Part shown: piece by piece, positions 14,400 through 34,554 of the stretch | Layout: each line of letters begins with the position of its first letter | Numbering within the stretch: position 1 is the first letter of the stretch | The notes under the pieces: generated by a model | Told to the model about the DNA's origin: nothing | Database searches by the model: none | What the model saw: the letters and a program-made list of their open reading frames with translations, nothing else | Origin: Chrysomallon squamiferum | Taxonomy: Eukaryota > Mollusca > Gastropoda > Neomphalida > Peltospiridae | Reading direction: 5' to 3' | Assembly: GCA_012295275.1 (NCBI GenBank) | Contig: CM022669.1 | Coordinates: forward strand, 16,370,172-16,434,171 | Length of the DNA: 64,000 nucleotides | Program-made: the position numbers and the translations under genes

Positions 14400-15470
14400 A
14401 ATATAATCTTAGACAAAGAGGTAGATATGTCAAATTATAATAAAATAAACAATTAAAAAGTTTTAAATCTAATAGAAGAATATAATTTAATGGATATTTG
14501 GTAATATCAACATCCAAACAGTAAAAGATATATGCAATGGCAAAAAAATCCCATTTAAAGAATGTCATCTGAATTTTATATTAGTGAAGATTTTTTAATG
14601 TGTATCTGTAATACACCCATAGAAACAGAAAACAGAACTGATTACTCATGTCCTACACTTGAAATAAAAATTTTAGATATTGCAAGAGGGGGCAGATTTG
14701 GGGAATTTAATAATTCCCTTTTATACAATAAAAATTATGTTTTTAATGGTAAAAGAAAGTATTAGAGACACTGAATATGCAATATCAGTTTCTTCTAACT
14801 TTGATACCCTATCTAAAAGTGATCTTTTTTATGTAAAATTAAATATTAAAGATCAATTATTTTTTATAAATTTTAATGATGGGATTAAGATGCAAAGCAA
14901 ATTTACTAGAAGGAGAATTAACTTATAAAGAAGTTACTAACATTTTAACAAAAATGAATAATTTAAAGTCACTGAGAACAGATGGATACACTGCCAAATT
15001 TATCAATTTATTTTCTTCTGTTCAAACTAACTACAGACTTTGGGCTCAGATATTTTCAGTACAAGATCTGGTTATCTATCTTAACAACAAAAAAGTATTT
15101 GGTATTATATGGTATAAAATAATTTTGCTATATATTTAGTGAAGATTTAATGCACATTTTTTGTTATGTAAACATGTTCAGATATTCTGGATTACTGTTA
15201 TAAACTGGATATTTTTTAGAACAAAAGTGACACCTCAAATAAATGCACAAACAAATTATTCTGAAACAGATAATATAATCTATTTAATAGTGTTAATTGC
15301 CAAGCAGTACATATATGAAATGAAATGTAAACACCAGCATCTCACTTTAACTGGATTCCAAAATATTCTGAATGTGTATTATTATACAGATAAATATATA
15401 ACTAACAGAACAATTAAATTTCAAGAAAAAATTAATATTTCGACAAAAGTATTTTATAAAATGTAAATAT
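14400..15470 (+). mobile_element. Degenerate L1/Tx1-like non-LTR retrotransposon, 5'-truncated and internally deleted
   Basis: Three broken frames on the + strand, in the order of an L1-clade ORF2. First is the end of the endonuclease domain (about 14515-14765: SKRY, KNP, FYISEDF, FNNSLLYNKNYV, with in-frame stops). Second is the linker and first reverse transcriptase motif (about 14900-15010: EVTNILTKMNNLKS, then TDGYTAKF, equivalent to the usual KSPGxDGxxxEF). Third is a C-terminal tail (about 15161-15466: CKHVQIFW, IVLIAKQYIYEMKC). The central polymerase core, including the catalytic Asp-Asp box, is missing. Frameshifts and stops mean it is inactive. Assignment to the L1/Tx1 group is by eye from motif order. 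Confidence 0.75.
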
Positions 15471-16640
15471 GTCATATTTAGGGTAGAAAATGCAAGAATT
15501 TGCAAAGATTTAGTTTTTATTATTATTTTTTATTTTTTTATTTTTATTTTTATCCATTATGTACTCTTTATTTTTCTTACCATAATATACAATTTGTGAT
15601 TATATGACAAATATTTACTACTAGGAATGTTCAGAACATATTTACAGGTTGTTTTTCTTTTTTTAACTGAGAATTTGGAGACTTTTGTATTTTAACACAA
15701 ATCATTTACTTTTATATTTTGTTGTATTAACATGTATGTACTAACTGTACAACATTTTATAATGTATATTCTGTAGTGAAATTTTTTTTTTTAAATTTAT
15801 ATCAAAAGAAATAATAATAATAAAAATAATCACAGCAAAATTTTAATAATAATATGAATATTTATACATTTACTGAATTTGAAAACAGATTCCAGAATGC
15901 ATTTTAATTAATTTCAGAATCATACATTTTAAGTTATATATATATATTTTTTTTATATTATAATGATTTGGTCTAAATGAATTAATTATTAATATCCAAC
16001 TGATATGTTACAATGGTTTATTTTAAATACATGTATATTCATATACATGTATTATAATTAAAAAAACATGTTTTAAATGAAATATATGTATATATAATTA
16101 TTATAATGAATTTTTGTTTATTATTTTTTTTTTTTTCAGTCAGAATCAACTTACAGAACATCTCCACCCATCTTTTGATTTCTTCTTAAGACTTTTAAAC
16201 AACCGTTTCACGTTTCCACATTGGTTTACGACGACGACAACAACAACAACAACAACAATAAAAATAACATTGTTATATGTTAATACAGATGATAAAACAT
16301 GTGATACAGGCACCTCTTTCACCCAAATAATATTTTCTTAATTATTTTTTTTTTTGTTTTGTTTTTTTCTTTACAATAAAATGTCCTTCATCTCGTAAAT
16401 TTATGATGCACTCGACTTTCTGAATTTCCTTGATTTACCACTGAATGGTATAGCCTTTATTTTCAAAGTGATATTCTGTTGTAAATAGATTATAAGTCGT
16501 TTTTGATAATTAATTATGTATGTACATGTTTTAAAATGTTATTTATTTATTTTTTAAATTATTGTTGTATTTTTTTAACATTTTAGTATTATTTATCATA
16601 ACTGAAACATACTGCTGTTTAAATCGGTCAATAAACAGTA
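15471..16640. other. AT-rich spacer
   Basis: T-rich low-complexity sequence with a small inverted repeat at 16026-16053 and a short ACA-repeat frame near 16230. A splice-acceptor-like site near 16138 leads into only a short frame that cannot be tied to a gene. Confidence 0.5.
16026..16053. repeat. 28-bp inverted repeat, 13-bp perfect arms
   Basis: Arms 16026-16038 (AATACATGTATAT) and 16041-16053 are exact reverse complements separated by TC. The AT-rich background makes a chance origin possible. Confidence 0.7.
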
Positions 16641-16907
16641 CTAACTGAACTGGTGTGATGTTATTGTTGAAGTTTCATCATCATCATTATTAATATTATT
16701 GTCCACATCATTATCACCATCATCATTCATATTATTATCAACATCAACATCTTCATCATCATCATCGCGATCACCAGAACAAAATTCCAGCATACGAGGA
16801 AGAAAGTTATTAGACAAATTATTTACAATTTGGGCATAAACACTCAAAATTAGGTCCGCTATCTCTGGCCCATCTAAATCGTTTTCAACACTAGCAGTGG
16901 AACACAT
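16641..16907 (-). CDS. Candidate small protein with acidic Asp/Asn tail
   Basis: Unrecognised 88-codon ORF. The first ~48 residues have normal protein composition with an amphipathic stretch (GPEIADLILSVYAQIVNN) and do not come from a simple repeat. The rest is an Asp/Asn-rich tail encoded by a degenerate GAT/AAT repeat. The ATG at 16907 lies just beside a GC-richer island (16910-17130). Possible poly(A) signals (TTTATT on the + strand) occur about 100 bases beyond the stop, but such hexamers are common here. A pyrimidine-plus-AG acceptor overlaps the first codons, so this could instead be the last exon of a spliced gene. Reality is uncertain. Confidence 0.3.
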   Translation of the reverse strand: MCSTASVENDLDGPEIADLILSVYAQIVNNLSNNFLPRMLEFCSGDRDDDDEDVDVDNNMNDDGDNDVDNNINNDDDETSTITSHQFS

Positions 16908-16909
16908 GT

Positions 16910-17130
16910 AGAAACCTTATCACAACGTGTTGCTGCATGTATCACGGGTATTGATCATACTGCTACTGGCGCCAATAAAGAAAAAGCACCTTACTCACGT
17001 GTTCGATATATCATTAACATGAAAAATGAGCGCCAACATTGCGTCGCATTGATTTTTGCTCATCAAAATGGCGGCCAGTGATCATGGACTATAACTGCCG
17101 TGTTTTATTAACGTTATTATGTGAGTAATG
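16910..17130. promoter_or_regulatory. CpG-richer island with YY1-like motif, possible divergent promoter
   Basis: Unlike its surroundings this stretch lacks microsatellites and contains several CpGs. AAAATGGCGGCC at 17065-17076 matches the YY1 consensus often found at metazoan transcription or translation starts. It lies between a minus-strand ORF starting at 16907 and a plus-strand ORF starting at 17438. The ATG inside the motif opens only an eight-codon frame. Confidence 0.35.
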
Positions 17131-17437
17131 TGCTGCGTGTTAACGTTTGGTTCGTTTCACATAAAAAAATTAAGAACTGTTTCCACAAATCTGATGAAAC
17201 TCTGTTCGCAGAACGCTAATTTTCGCTGTGTGTTTGTCTGAAGGAACGCTGAATCGGGTATCGGAATTGATTGCCTGCACATGAATAATACACGGTATTG
17301 TATAAACATTATTTTATTTTTTATAATACTATATAAGATATTTGGTTTTATTTTCATCATTGCAAAGAATATATGAATGCATTTTCCCTTTGTTATATTC
17401 ATCAGAATTTGTAAAATGGCCTTGACCTAGTCATTAA

Positions 17438-17578
17438 TGATGAAACGAATCTTGGACACGGCAGTCACTCGAAGAATTAGAAAAGCCGGCACTGCGTGTG
17501 GTAAATTACACGTCTGCAGCGTCAGAATTGTCGTCCCAATTGCCTTTCATTTTTCATTACAGTAAAAATTTAAATTAA
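17438..17578 (+). CDS. Candidate short ORF or first coding exon, 46 residues
   Basis: Unrecognised frame beginning MMKRILDTQSLEELEKPA. Its composition is protein-like and not repeat-derived. A GT donor candidate at 17501 (GTG|GTAAAT, phase 0) could end an exon after 21 codons; otherwise the frame stops at 17576-17578. It lies downstream of the YY1-like island at 17065. No downstream partner exon could be assigned, so this is only a candidate. Confidence 0.25.
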
Positions 17579-18540
17579 AAACTCCGTGCGCGGATTTTTA
17601 ATTTCAGAAATAGGGAAGATGATGTTTTGGTTGATATGATGTTCAAAATGAAATGAAAAAAAAAAAAAAAAAAGATATATATAAAAATAGAAGACATGTC
17701 TGCTGAAAATACGTTCAAATAAAACTAATATGCTGTTTCAATGCTGAAATTTAAAAGCGAAGAAGAATTGCTTGATATTTGATAATATTAGTGTCTCTAT
17801 TTAATTCCTCTAATTTTTATACTTTATTTTTTTTTTCTTCTATTCTCTAATTAAAAAAAAAAAAAAAAAAAAAAAGAAACAAAATGTTGTATGAATCAAT
17901 AAAACGAGACTTGCAGCTTTGTTTAAAATGAAAACTATACTAAAATCGAATTTCCACATACGACAGTAATTTCAACATAAACAGAACGCATTACCTTTTC
18001 AACAATAGATGTTTTTGGTTAGCTTTATTTATATGCGGAAACATGGAAGCGACCAGTGGTAAAATAGATTCTATTTTGTATATGCGATATAGGCCTAGTT
18101 ACTTCGTGTATATGAGATAGAGGTTTCGTTTTATATTAGCTGTGTTTATGTATATATGTTTATATATATACATTAATTTTTTATTTTTTATTTTTATTTT
18201 TTTTAATCCCCCAGCACACGTCAATATTAGAAAATTTCGATTTATCTTCTGGTAATAAAAGTCTTGCTATAGGGGTCACGCACTCATGTATCCAAGGTCA
18301 GTTGCACTTCCCTAACAATGTCTTGCCATTCTGTTTTGTTCTATCGATTTTCTGTCCTTGCTGTTACACCAAATCACCTAAACTGGTTCAAACAACTGCA
18401 TCGTCTTTCTGATTCACGATGATAGGCATCAGTGATTTGCTAATGACTAGAATTTGCTAATCATCGATTGGTCCATAACAAGTCAGGTGTTTTTCGTCTG
18501 ACGATTGCATAAAGCGCGACCCAATTATTATTATTATTAT

Positions 18541-18573
<33 letters not shown>

Positions 18574-19577
18574 GACCATTGTGTTTTGATTTTAATCATG
18601 AACATTATTTCAGTTTGCACCACAATAACAGCAACCACCTTTATTCAAATTTGGATCCGCCTCTGCTTGTTTGGGATTTTTTTTTTTTTTTTTCCGTATA
18701 TGTGATTGCGTATAAAACTGATTTTCTGAAGCTGTAATAGGCTCTAAGGCACTGTAAACCGATAGTAAAATAAATGATATATGTGACGTCTGATAGACAA
18801 GTTTCTTTAGGCTATATTACCTGACTTAATCGAGTCGATATATCCTTGTTGTTTGTTTGTTTGTTGTTGTGTTTTTAAAAAAAAAAAAATTTGGACTCTC
18901 TGTTGGTAAGTTAAACCTTAACCATCGTTCGATCATTTCTTTTCGTTTTTTTTTTTTTTTTTTTTCTATGACAGTGTGAACGCGAGTATGCATAACAAGT
19001 AAACACAAAAGAAAATTTTATAGAGAAACCAAATTTTCGTTTTATTTTTATAATTACCTTGCAGGCACAACATGTACGTGTTAATAAAGAAGTTAATTAA
19101 AACCGCCACTCATAGTAATTAAATATATATTAAAATATCAGTGTAGTAATGATAATACAAATTATGACGATGATTATAATGGTACATACATACATACATA
19201 TATATATTTATATATTTATATATATATATACACATACATACACGCAGGCACGTACGCGCGCACACACACACATAAACATACTGCATGCACCACAACAACA
19301 AACACCAATAATAAATAAATAAATAAAATAAAACGCTGATAAATTTGAACTGAAAAAAAAAAAAAAAAAAAAATGAAGTAATAATAAAAATAAATATATA
19401 AAAATACGCCCGGAAAACATTATCACTGAGCTACGTAACGAGCAGAACCGTTTCGAAATGTCAAGTAAGACGTTTATATCGAGAATACACGTAATTTGCC
19501 GCAAACAAAACGTTACTGTGTAAACTGCCGCCGCAGACGGAATATGCATAAACCCACACAAATCACTTGTTGAAATC
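17579..19577. other. Spacer upstream of the two-exon gene
   Basis: Mixed-complexity sequence with poly(A) and poly(T) runs and short TA or CATA runs near 19190-19230. The final ~180 bases before 19578 are GC-richer and microsatellite-free, consistent with a 5' UTR or promoter of the gene at 19578. No coding frame was supported. Confidence 0.45.
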
Positions 19578-26701
<7,124 letters not shown>

Positions 26702-27059
26702 CGTAATTGCTTTGTTTTAAATCCTAGCTGTTTATGCTTTCCTGGTGCTTTCTTATTTTGTGAAACAAGAAATGGCCTTAGCCGATAACAGAAAGGAAAG
26801 AGTTTCGTTCTGTTTATAACAGGAACAAAACAAAAATTAATAAAATAAAAATAAAAAGTAAAGAAAGAAATTGTTCATTCGAATAAACAGCACTGACAAG
26901 ATGTTGAGGAAAAATAAGAATGGGACCATTCATTTTTAACGTAAACAGGATATTTAAGGTAGTAAAAACATGCTTCTAAAGATCATTTATATAACGCAGT
27001 AGTTTTAACACAATAAGGATACGAAGAAGAAGAGGAAAAGGGTCAGAAAGTGTGAAGGA

Positions 27060-27243
27060 ATGCTTTCTAAAAGTGTCAAACAAGGGACGATTCACAGAAT
27101 ACTTTTGGCGATATTGTGCATTTGCTTGACGCTACAGATTTTGGACCTGCAGTGTAGTGGTTTCGAGTTGTCTTGTGATTTCTTCAACGACCTAAAAAAT
27201 GATTTATTACCAGCTAAACCTCGGTCAAGAACTTTACCGAGAC
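27060..27243 (+). CDS. Candidate first exon of a secreted peptide or protein
   Basis: Unrecognised frame of about 61 residues. A basic start (MLSKSVKQG) is followed by a hydrophobic core (about residues 14-28, LLAILCICLTLQILD) typical of a signal peptide, then CSGFELSCDFF and a basic tail with a possible dibasic site (LPRR). A GT at 27244 could be a donor (AGAC|GTAATA); beyond it the frame runs into (TTTTA)n repeat. The two Cys and basic residues would fit a neuropeptide or small secreted precursor, but no second exon was found and the family is unknown. The 358-base gap before it (26702-27059) shows only the likely 3' UTR of the preceding gene. Confidence 0.3.
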
Positions 27244-27269
27244 GTAATATTTATGTGTATTTGAGAACA

Positions 27270-27490
27270 ATGATATTTTTTTATTTATTATTTAATTTAA
27301 TTTATTATTTTATTTTATTTTTATTTTTATTTTATTTTATTTTATTTTATTTTATTTTTTATTTTTATTTTTATTTTATTTTTATTTTTATTTTATTTTA
27401 TTTTATTTTATTTTATTTTGTTTTGTTTTATTTTTTTTTTATTTATTTATTTTTTTTTTTTTTTTTATTATATTTTTTTATTCTTATATA
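27270..27490. repeat. (TTTTA)n pentanucleotide array
   Basis: Degenerate TTTTA/TTTA tract that yields a long Phe/Tyr/Leu artefact frame. Confidence 0.9.
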
Positions 27491-27499
27491 TTATTTATT

Positions 27500-28963
27500 T
27501 TTATTCTTATTTATTTTTAATTGTTATGTTCTTATTCAGAGGATATTACACATTCAGCTTTATATAACAATATGCAAAACGGAAAATGATAATTGTTTTT
27601 ATTTTTATTATTTGCTCTACATTGCACATAATTGTAGGGACCACAGAAAGAATAAATAAACAAGTTTTTTTAGCTTTAGTAACAGACAACAGACATTTTT
27701 TAAAATATGACGTATTAAGAAGCTTTTTTCAGTCATTGTATTTTTATGCTAAAGTCATGTAGTGATAGAGTCACCAATTTGTAAGATTTTTCGTTCTAGA
27801 ATAAGATGAGAAAATTATCTCCTCTGCATTTCTACACATACATTTATATAGTAATGTCATGCTTTATTATCAGCAAAGCTTAGACTTCTGTAATAACTGA
27901 AACAGTTCTTTAAGAATAAGTTTGTTTAGATTATTTATTCATACAATTTCGGGTCAGCATTTAGATTCTATTTAAGATCATTATTTAAAATTTCTTAAAT
28001 CAATACGCATTTGTCACCTGCATAAAACTTGCATCTTGTGAACTAAAAAAATCATTAATGTATACGTGTATGTTTATACGTGGGTTTCATTAAAACCAGT
28101 AATTAAATGATTATATTGCTTTATTTTGTTATTTTTTAATGTTCTTTGTATGTACAGCAGAGTACAATATAATATTGTACAAAAGACCTAAGAAAATTAT
28201 CTGACGTTTACGTAATTGATTAAATATTGTCTATGGATGTGGTCCATAATGTACTCAAAGTTTTGAAAATGCATCTACTTGTTTATCGATTTCTGTTCGA
28301 AACAAGCAGTACAAATTTTTATTAACTGCTGAATTGCTAACAACAGCATGTTATTTTATGCAACAGCTGTAAAAACAGACACTGATCACAACAAGGAAAA
28401 AGAAGGTGAAAAAAAATACCCCAGAGATATAATGTTTTATGATTAATGATTTCTCTCTCTTTCTCTCTCTCTTCATACGAAAACAGTGGATGTGCGTTGA
28501 TAGCGATACATAATCTTCAGAAATTAGACTATTAATATCGATTGCAGAATGCAAAAAGAGAATATTGAGTAAATTAGGTTTTAAGGTAAATTACTGGGTC
28601 ATAGGATGCTGCTTAATAACATGAAGCCAAAAAGATGTTCATATAATTGATTCATGTCTGGTAGATTAATTGCAACAGGATTTGTCTTCGTGGGAATGAT
28701 GCCTGTCAAAGCTTATGCGCTGACAGAATATTATAAATTATTCAAGAAATGGCTACAGTGGCTTTATTTCCTTAACATAACTAAAACATTTAGACTTTCT
28801 GTAAAAATCGAAAAAATCGAATATTAAAAAAACAAAAGCATGCTGCTAAGAATTGCTTGATAGCAGTGGCTTCTTCCATTCAATTTTTAATAAATACATT
28901 TTATGACTTTATTTCGAATTGTTTGTCAAGATGTATCATAGGACAGAATTACAGACGTGCACA

Positions 28964-29002
<39 letters not shown>

Positions 29003-29190
29003 TATACACACATACATATGCAGAAACACAAAGTTACATATATAAATATATATTGGATAGATGCATATATATATGTGTGTGTGTGTGTGTGTTTTGTTTT
29101 GCAAATGCTTTTTCATAAGCAAATAAACTTATTGCACATTCTATTACACAAGTACTAATTGATCCAGCTGTCTGTGATGCGGAAACACAC
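27500..29190. other. Noncoding spacer upstream of amine oxidase gene A
   Basis: AT-rich, with (CA)n near 28960-29000, a (TG)n run near 29075 and a small palindrome near 28161-28179 (GTACAATAT / ATATTGTAC). No gene is supported. Confidence 0.5.
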
Positions 29191-29199
29191 TAAACTTAG

Positions 29200-29483
29200 T
29201 ATAGACTTTTATCACCCTTCTGCTAAAATGATTACTCACTGCTCTGCTGCCTCGTCTAACTCACGTAGAATTTTCTGCCCAGTCAAACGTGTCTCTTTGA
29301 AGTCAGAACTGACTGAGGGAAAGTCTAGGTAGTTTGGTTTGGTGGATGCCGGTAACGTTACAACGTCTCTATGAGTACACTTGCAGGAGATTTGTAATGT
29401 GATCTGTTTGACAGAAACGTTACAAGCTATAGTTAGAAAAGCTGTAGCTACATACCTCAGCAGTCAACACCCCACAAGCACAG
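29200..29483 (+). promoter_or_regulatory. Probable 5' UTR exon and promoter region of amine oxidase gene A
   Basis: A microsatellite-free, GC-richer stretch ending in a canonical donor, CACAG|GTAAGT at 29483/29484. The first coding exon of gene A begins at 30359 with an acceptor one base before its ATG, so an upstream noncoding exon is required; this is the nearest good candidate. The transcription start is not visible. Confidence 0.4.
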
Positions 29484-29638
29484 GTAAGTCGAAATTATTT
29501 CTTAACAATATATGCGTGGAGAAGCATTAATGGCAATGTTGCTTAAAACATGAAGTATTTTTTAATCCATCTTTCCCACACATTATGTTATATGTTATGT
29601 AAGTGTATCTCTGCTTACGAGAAGAATTTATATATATC

Positions 29639-29669
<31 letters not shown>

Positions 29670-29984
29670 CTACATAGTAACAAATCATTATTATATCTGT
29701 GTGCTTAAAAAAAGAGGTCACTCAAATATTTCTGGAAAAGCTAAATCTGTTTCATAAGCAGTTATTTATTAATTTTCAGCAATTATTTCATTCTTATTCT
29801 TTTATTATTGCTTTGTTATTAAACTTAATCCATGCTAATAACGCTTAAACGCTAGTGTTAAAATGATGATGAAAAAAACAAGAATAATTAAGACAACGTT
29901 AACAAGGTCGAGTTATCACTGATGTCTAATAGAGAACGAAGGAAAGCATGGAAGTATAATTAGAGTGTGTCAGTTAACTAAATC

Positions 29985-30116
<132 letters not shown>

Positions 30117-30317
30117 AATAGCATAAAATGTATGTCATTTCGGCTACACCTTTTTTATGAAGGTTTATGTTTAAAACAGAAATGCTATTAATAATATAGA
30201 GAACAGTGTATCTATACCTATAATGTGCTTATATGTATTTGATACTTACTTTTTCTTGTTGTCACCATCATCATCATCATTATTACCAATATCATTATCA
30301 TTATCATTATCGTTATC

Positions 30318-30355
<38 letters not shown>

Positions 30356-30359
30356 CAGG

Positions 30360-33300
30360 ATGTCCGATTCCAATGAATGCCGAAAATGGCGAATGGCTGC
30401 AATATTCTTTTTGTGTGTCTGCTTACTTCTTCTGGTCATAATAACTGTCATGCTCGTCAGTTATCGTGGAGACGACATCGATTATGTAAGGTGCAGCGCA
30501 AAACATTTGAACATAGACGTAGGGGAATCCTCAGTTCCTGATGTATTTCACGATCTAACTAAAACGGAGCTACAAAGCTTAAAATCATTTCTGTATAGTC
30601 TTCCAGAACTCAATTTAGCAAAACCTTCAGAGGTTGGTGTAAACACCACATACATTTTCGCTGTTGATCTTCATCTGCCGCCCAAAAGCAGGGTCCTCGA
30701 CTATTTGGACAAAAATGACAGAAAGCCGTTTAGACAGGCGAAAGTAGTTCTCATAAGAGGCGATGCTAATCCCCCAGTGATCGAAGAATACGTCGTGTAC
30801 CCCTTGCCAAAACCTAGAGCGTGTGAACTGATAGTCTCATCGGCGCATCGGAACCCAGTCAACATTGCGTTCAAGCCAATAGATTATGTTGAAATCGTTG
30901 CAGTTTATAAATACGTGTTCGCAAAGCTCGATGAGGAAATAGGACATATTTTAAACGAGAGTTTTGGGGCAACGTTTATTAATTGTGGAGACAAGTGTTT
31001 GACGTTTTATCCAGTGATCGTGTCTTCTGGTATTCAGAATGCTGCAGTTCGCAAGATCTGGTTTACTACTCTATTTGATGTCGAATATCCGACTCTCCAC
31101 CCTGTGGATCTTTCGATTTTGGTGAATCTGAACGGAACAGACCCTGAAAAATTCTTCATAGAAAAAATTGCATACGCGGGTCAAGAATTCAACAGTACAG
31201 ACCATTTTAAAACTGAATACGAGTCTGGCAATTCGAAGAGACTGAAAGTGTCATTCCCCAGGAAATCTGCTGACCTATTCTCTTCCGTGCACAGACGAGG
31301 AAATCCTGTTCCTTTACATCCACAGCAACCTCCAAGACTGGTGGAACCCGATGGTACGCGATACACCATCAAAAACAGACACATTGAATACATGCAGTGG
31401 AAATTTGACATTCGGATGTCAACTCTGTTAGGTCCACAGATATACGACGTCCGTTTTGGCGATGACAGAATAGCTTACGAAATAAGTCTTCAGGACATCG
31501 CAGTGTTTTACTCAGGACACGACGAGATCCAGCGAATTGCAAATTACTTAGACGGCATCTCTGCTCTGGGCAGTCGGGCCAGGCCCCTCGTTCCTGGCGC
31601 TGATTGCCCAGAAACTGCCACCTTCGTTGGTAACAGCTTTATATCTAGCACCACTGACGGCGTCGGTCATTTGGACAGAGCGTGGTGCGTGTTTGAACAG
31701 AATTCTGGGACACCTTTGAGACGTCACATGTCGTACGCCGAGGAAGAGGGGTCATTTTATGGCGGCATGCTGGACAGTGCGTTGGTCCTGAGATCAATAA
31801 TAAGCTTTGCAAACTACGATTATGTCATTGATTACACTTTCCATCAAAACGGAGCATTGGGCGTGCAAGCGTTGTCCACAGGATTCGTTACCAGTTTCAG
31901 AAAACAGACAGAATATTCGAAGTATGGGTTTGAAATTCACGAAGACATAATTGCCAATTTGCACCATCATATGTTTAACTTTAAAGTCGATTTAGATATT
32001 CTGGGAACGAAAAACAGATACGAAACTCTCGATCTGTCTTCAGAGAGCGTTCCAAATCTTTACTCCGACGATCCAAATTCAAAATACTGGCAGGTGAAAA
32101 TGGAAACCAATTTGAAACGGAACGAATTGGATGCTGTTTATAAATTTAATTTTGATAAGCCAAAGTTTCACATGTTCCATAACAACCGAAAACGAACGGA
32201 AAACGGAATAAAACGAGCATACAGGTTGGTAAAACCTTCGGAATTCATTTATATGGGGGTATTACAATAAAATAAAACAGTGAGTTGAACAAAACATTTT
32301 AATTAGTCAGTATTTGTATACACGCTTCTATTCTTTAGTATTCATACAATTCGTTAACAGCATAATTAATTATGTACAAAATAAGCTTATTTTAATTAAA
32401 ATATGTCTTGAATGTGTGTTTTGTTTTTTAAAAAACATTCTTAATAAACCATAACTTGTATGACCGTGTTTGTACATAATTTAATTTCTGTGTTCCAGCA
32501 TTATTTTCGAATATATTTCTTTTAAATGAATCTTACTAATACAATTTTTAAACAATACATAATTATGAAAGAAAAATATTCTGTTTAAAATAATTGTAAC
32601 TTGAAACTTCTTTCTACTGTTTTTCTGAACACGTTATCAGTATGATTCATTAACCGTAGTTTCTATACGTTACCATTGTTACTGAACATTTTAAAAAAAA
32701 AAAATGAACTCTGTAGATTATTCAGTATTTGTCTCCGATAATTTCGGACACGACATAGTCAGCTTTTCAGTACTAAATGCTGCTGTATCTGTATTGCAGA
32801 GTGATATTTGATGGAATGTCCAAACAGCTCTTGCCAGAAGACGAGGGCAACGAGATCGCTGTTTCGTGGTCGCGCTATCAGATGGCAGTCACCAAACACA
32901 ACGACGACGAAAGAGAAAGCAGCTCTCCGTACGCAACCTTTGATTCCTTAACGCCAACAGTCAACTTCACCAGCTTTCTAGCAAACAACGACAACATTGT
33001 GGATGAGGTAGGCTGTTTTATCGCGTTTCGATACCTAGGGTGTGTTTTAGGTTAACTATCGACAGGCGATTCATTTATTTCAGCTGTGTTATTATGGCGA
33101 ATACTTAGCAGCAGTTTTCTGTTAATGTTTGACGGCGGATTCGTAAAAAAAAAGAATGTGCATCTTTTCATTCCAATCTCTCAAATATTCCAATTGTTTA
33201 CAGTAAAGATCTCAATATATATTGAATATGTAAGTTTAAAATTTCCTTCCATTTAATGTTGTAATTTCTCTTGCATATTATATACAGTATTATTATGTTC

Positions 33301-33545
33301 GAATCCCTTAATCGAAATATTGTATCATTCTTCCTCTGGGTAGAAAAATAGAAAGTACATTTTTTCATTGTTAATATTTAAATTTACCAAAATGTTATAA
33401 TGCAATAATGATAATGAAAAATAGAAAAAAATAAAAAAATAAAAATAGTTTTAATGATTATTACTTTTCTTCGAGATTTATTATTATTGTAATTGTTGCT
33501 GTTGTTGTTGTTCTTCTTATTCTTATTATTGTTATTCTTCGTCTT

Positions 33546-33576
<31 letters not shown>

Positions 33577-33937
33577 TTATTATTATTATTATCATCATCG
33601 TCTACATCGCCAGGATCTTGTACTCTGGATTTCAATGGGAATGTACCACATCCCACGAAGTGAAGATCTTCCAGTCACCGCGACTCTCGGGTCAGAACGT
33701 CGATTCTTGCTCTCACCATTCAACTACTTCGGCGAGTGCCCTTCAGTCGCTTCCAGGGACGCCGTTCGACTGGAACTCATCAACGAAGCGGATCCGAAAG
33801 AAGGGGTTCGTCTTGTCCGATACGGCAACGACAGCAGCACGTCCTGCATAGCACAGTTTAATGACTGGGTGGACGAAGATGACAGATCCAATCCTGATAA
33901 TTTCTTGCAAAGCAAAAGAGACAGAGGAACGTTTTGA
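30360..33937 (+). CDS. Copper amine oxidase A (membrane primary amine oxidase, AOC3-like)
   Basis: Exons 30360-32224, 32800-33007 and 33614-33937 (stop TGA) encode 798 residues, near the ~760 of vertebrate AOC enzymes. The family oxidises primary amines to aldehyde, ammonia and H2O2. A short cytoplasmic tail and single membrane segment (about residues 12-34) predict a type II ectoenzyme. Key residues are present: the topaquinone precursor Tyr486 in NYDY, catalytic-base Asp398 (YLDG), copper ligands His535 and His537 (LHHHMF) and His703 (MYHIPRSEDLP), and the Cys pair in ADCPETATF / WCVFEQN. Spacings match AOC3 (49 residues from Tyr to first His). The start ATG lies one base after a splice acceptor formed by (ATT)n. 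Intron 2 ends in a (TTC)n(ATT)n tract. Substrate preference cannot be read from the sequence. Confidence 0.93.
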
Positions 33938-34425
33938 TGGTAATGTACGGGTTTATGGGATAGTTTCTGATTTATGTTTAATCTGTATTGCAAAATATGA
34001 ATATATTAATTATAATTTCTTTATTAATTATTGCGGAAATATATTTATAACCCCCGTACTCAAGAGTCGTTCATTGTTTTTCTTCTCTCTGTTTTTATTT
34101 ATTTTATTTTATTTATTGATTTATTTAGCTATCGATATTTTATTTTATTTTTTTTTAAATTTATTTCGTTTTACTTTTGTTCAGTATTTTTCATTAAATT
34201 ATCGAAAGCTAAAATTAATAATTATTATCTGTGACTAACAATATATATGTGATACATTTATTATAAATTTTTACTAATTTACATAACAGCAAAGGAATAA
34301 AAATGAAAAAGTAATGAATGCAAAACTATTAATTTCCTGTGCTGTATTATTTATTACTGTTAATAAATTTTATTAAAATAAGAACTCGTGTTTTTAGAAT
34401 TTCAGTATTGTTTAGTATTTAGAAA

Positions 34426-34475
<50 letters not shown>

Positions 34476-34522
34476 ACCATAACCAAATAAAATAGAAATC
34501 AAATAAAAATAATGATAGGAGG

Positions 34523-34554
<32 letters not shown>

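Noticed and set aside
16139-16180. Possible extra terminal WDR93 exon after the acceptor at about 16138
   Set aside because: It would need a 5.4-kb intron across a LINE relic and use of a weak donor overlapping the stop; only 12 residues would be added and nothing confirms it.
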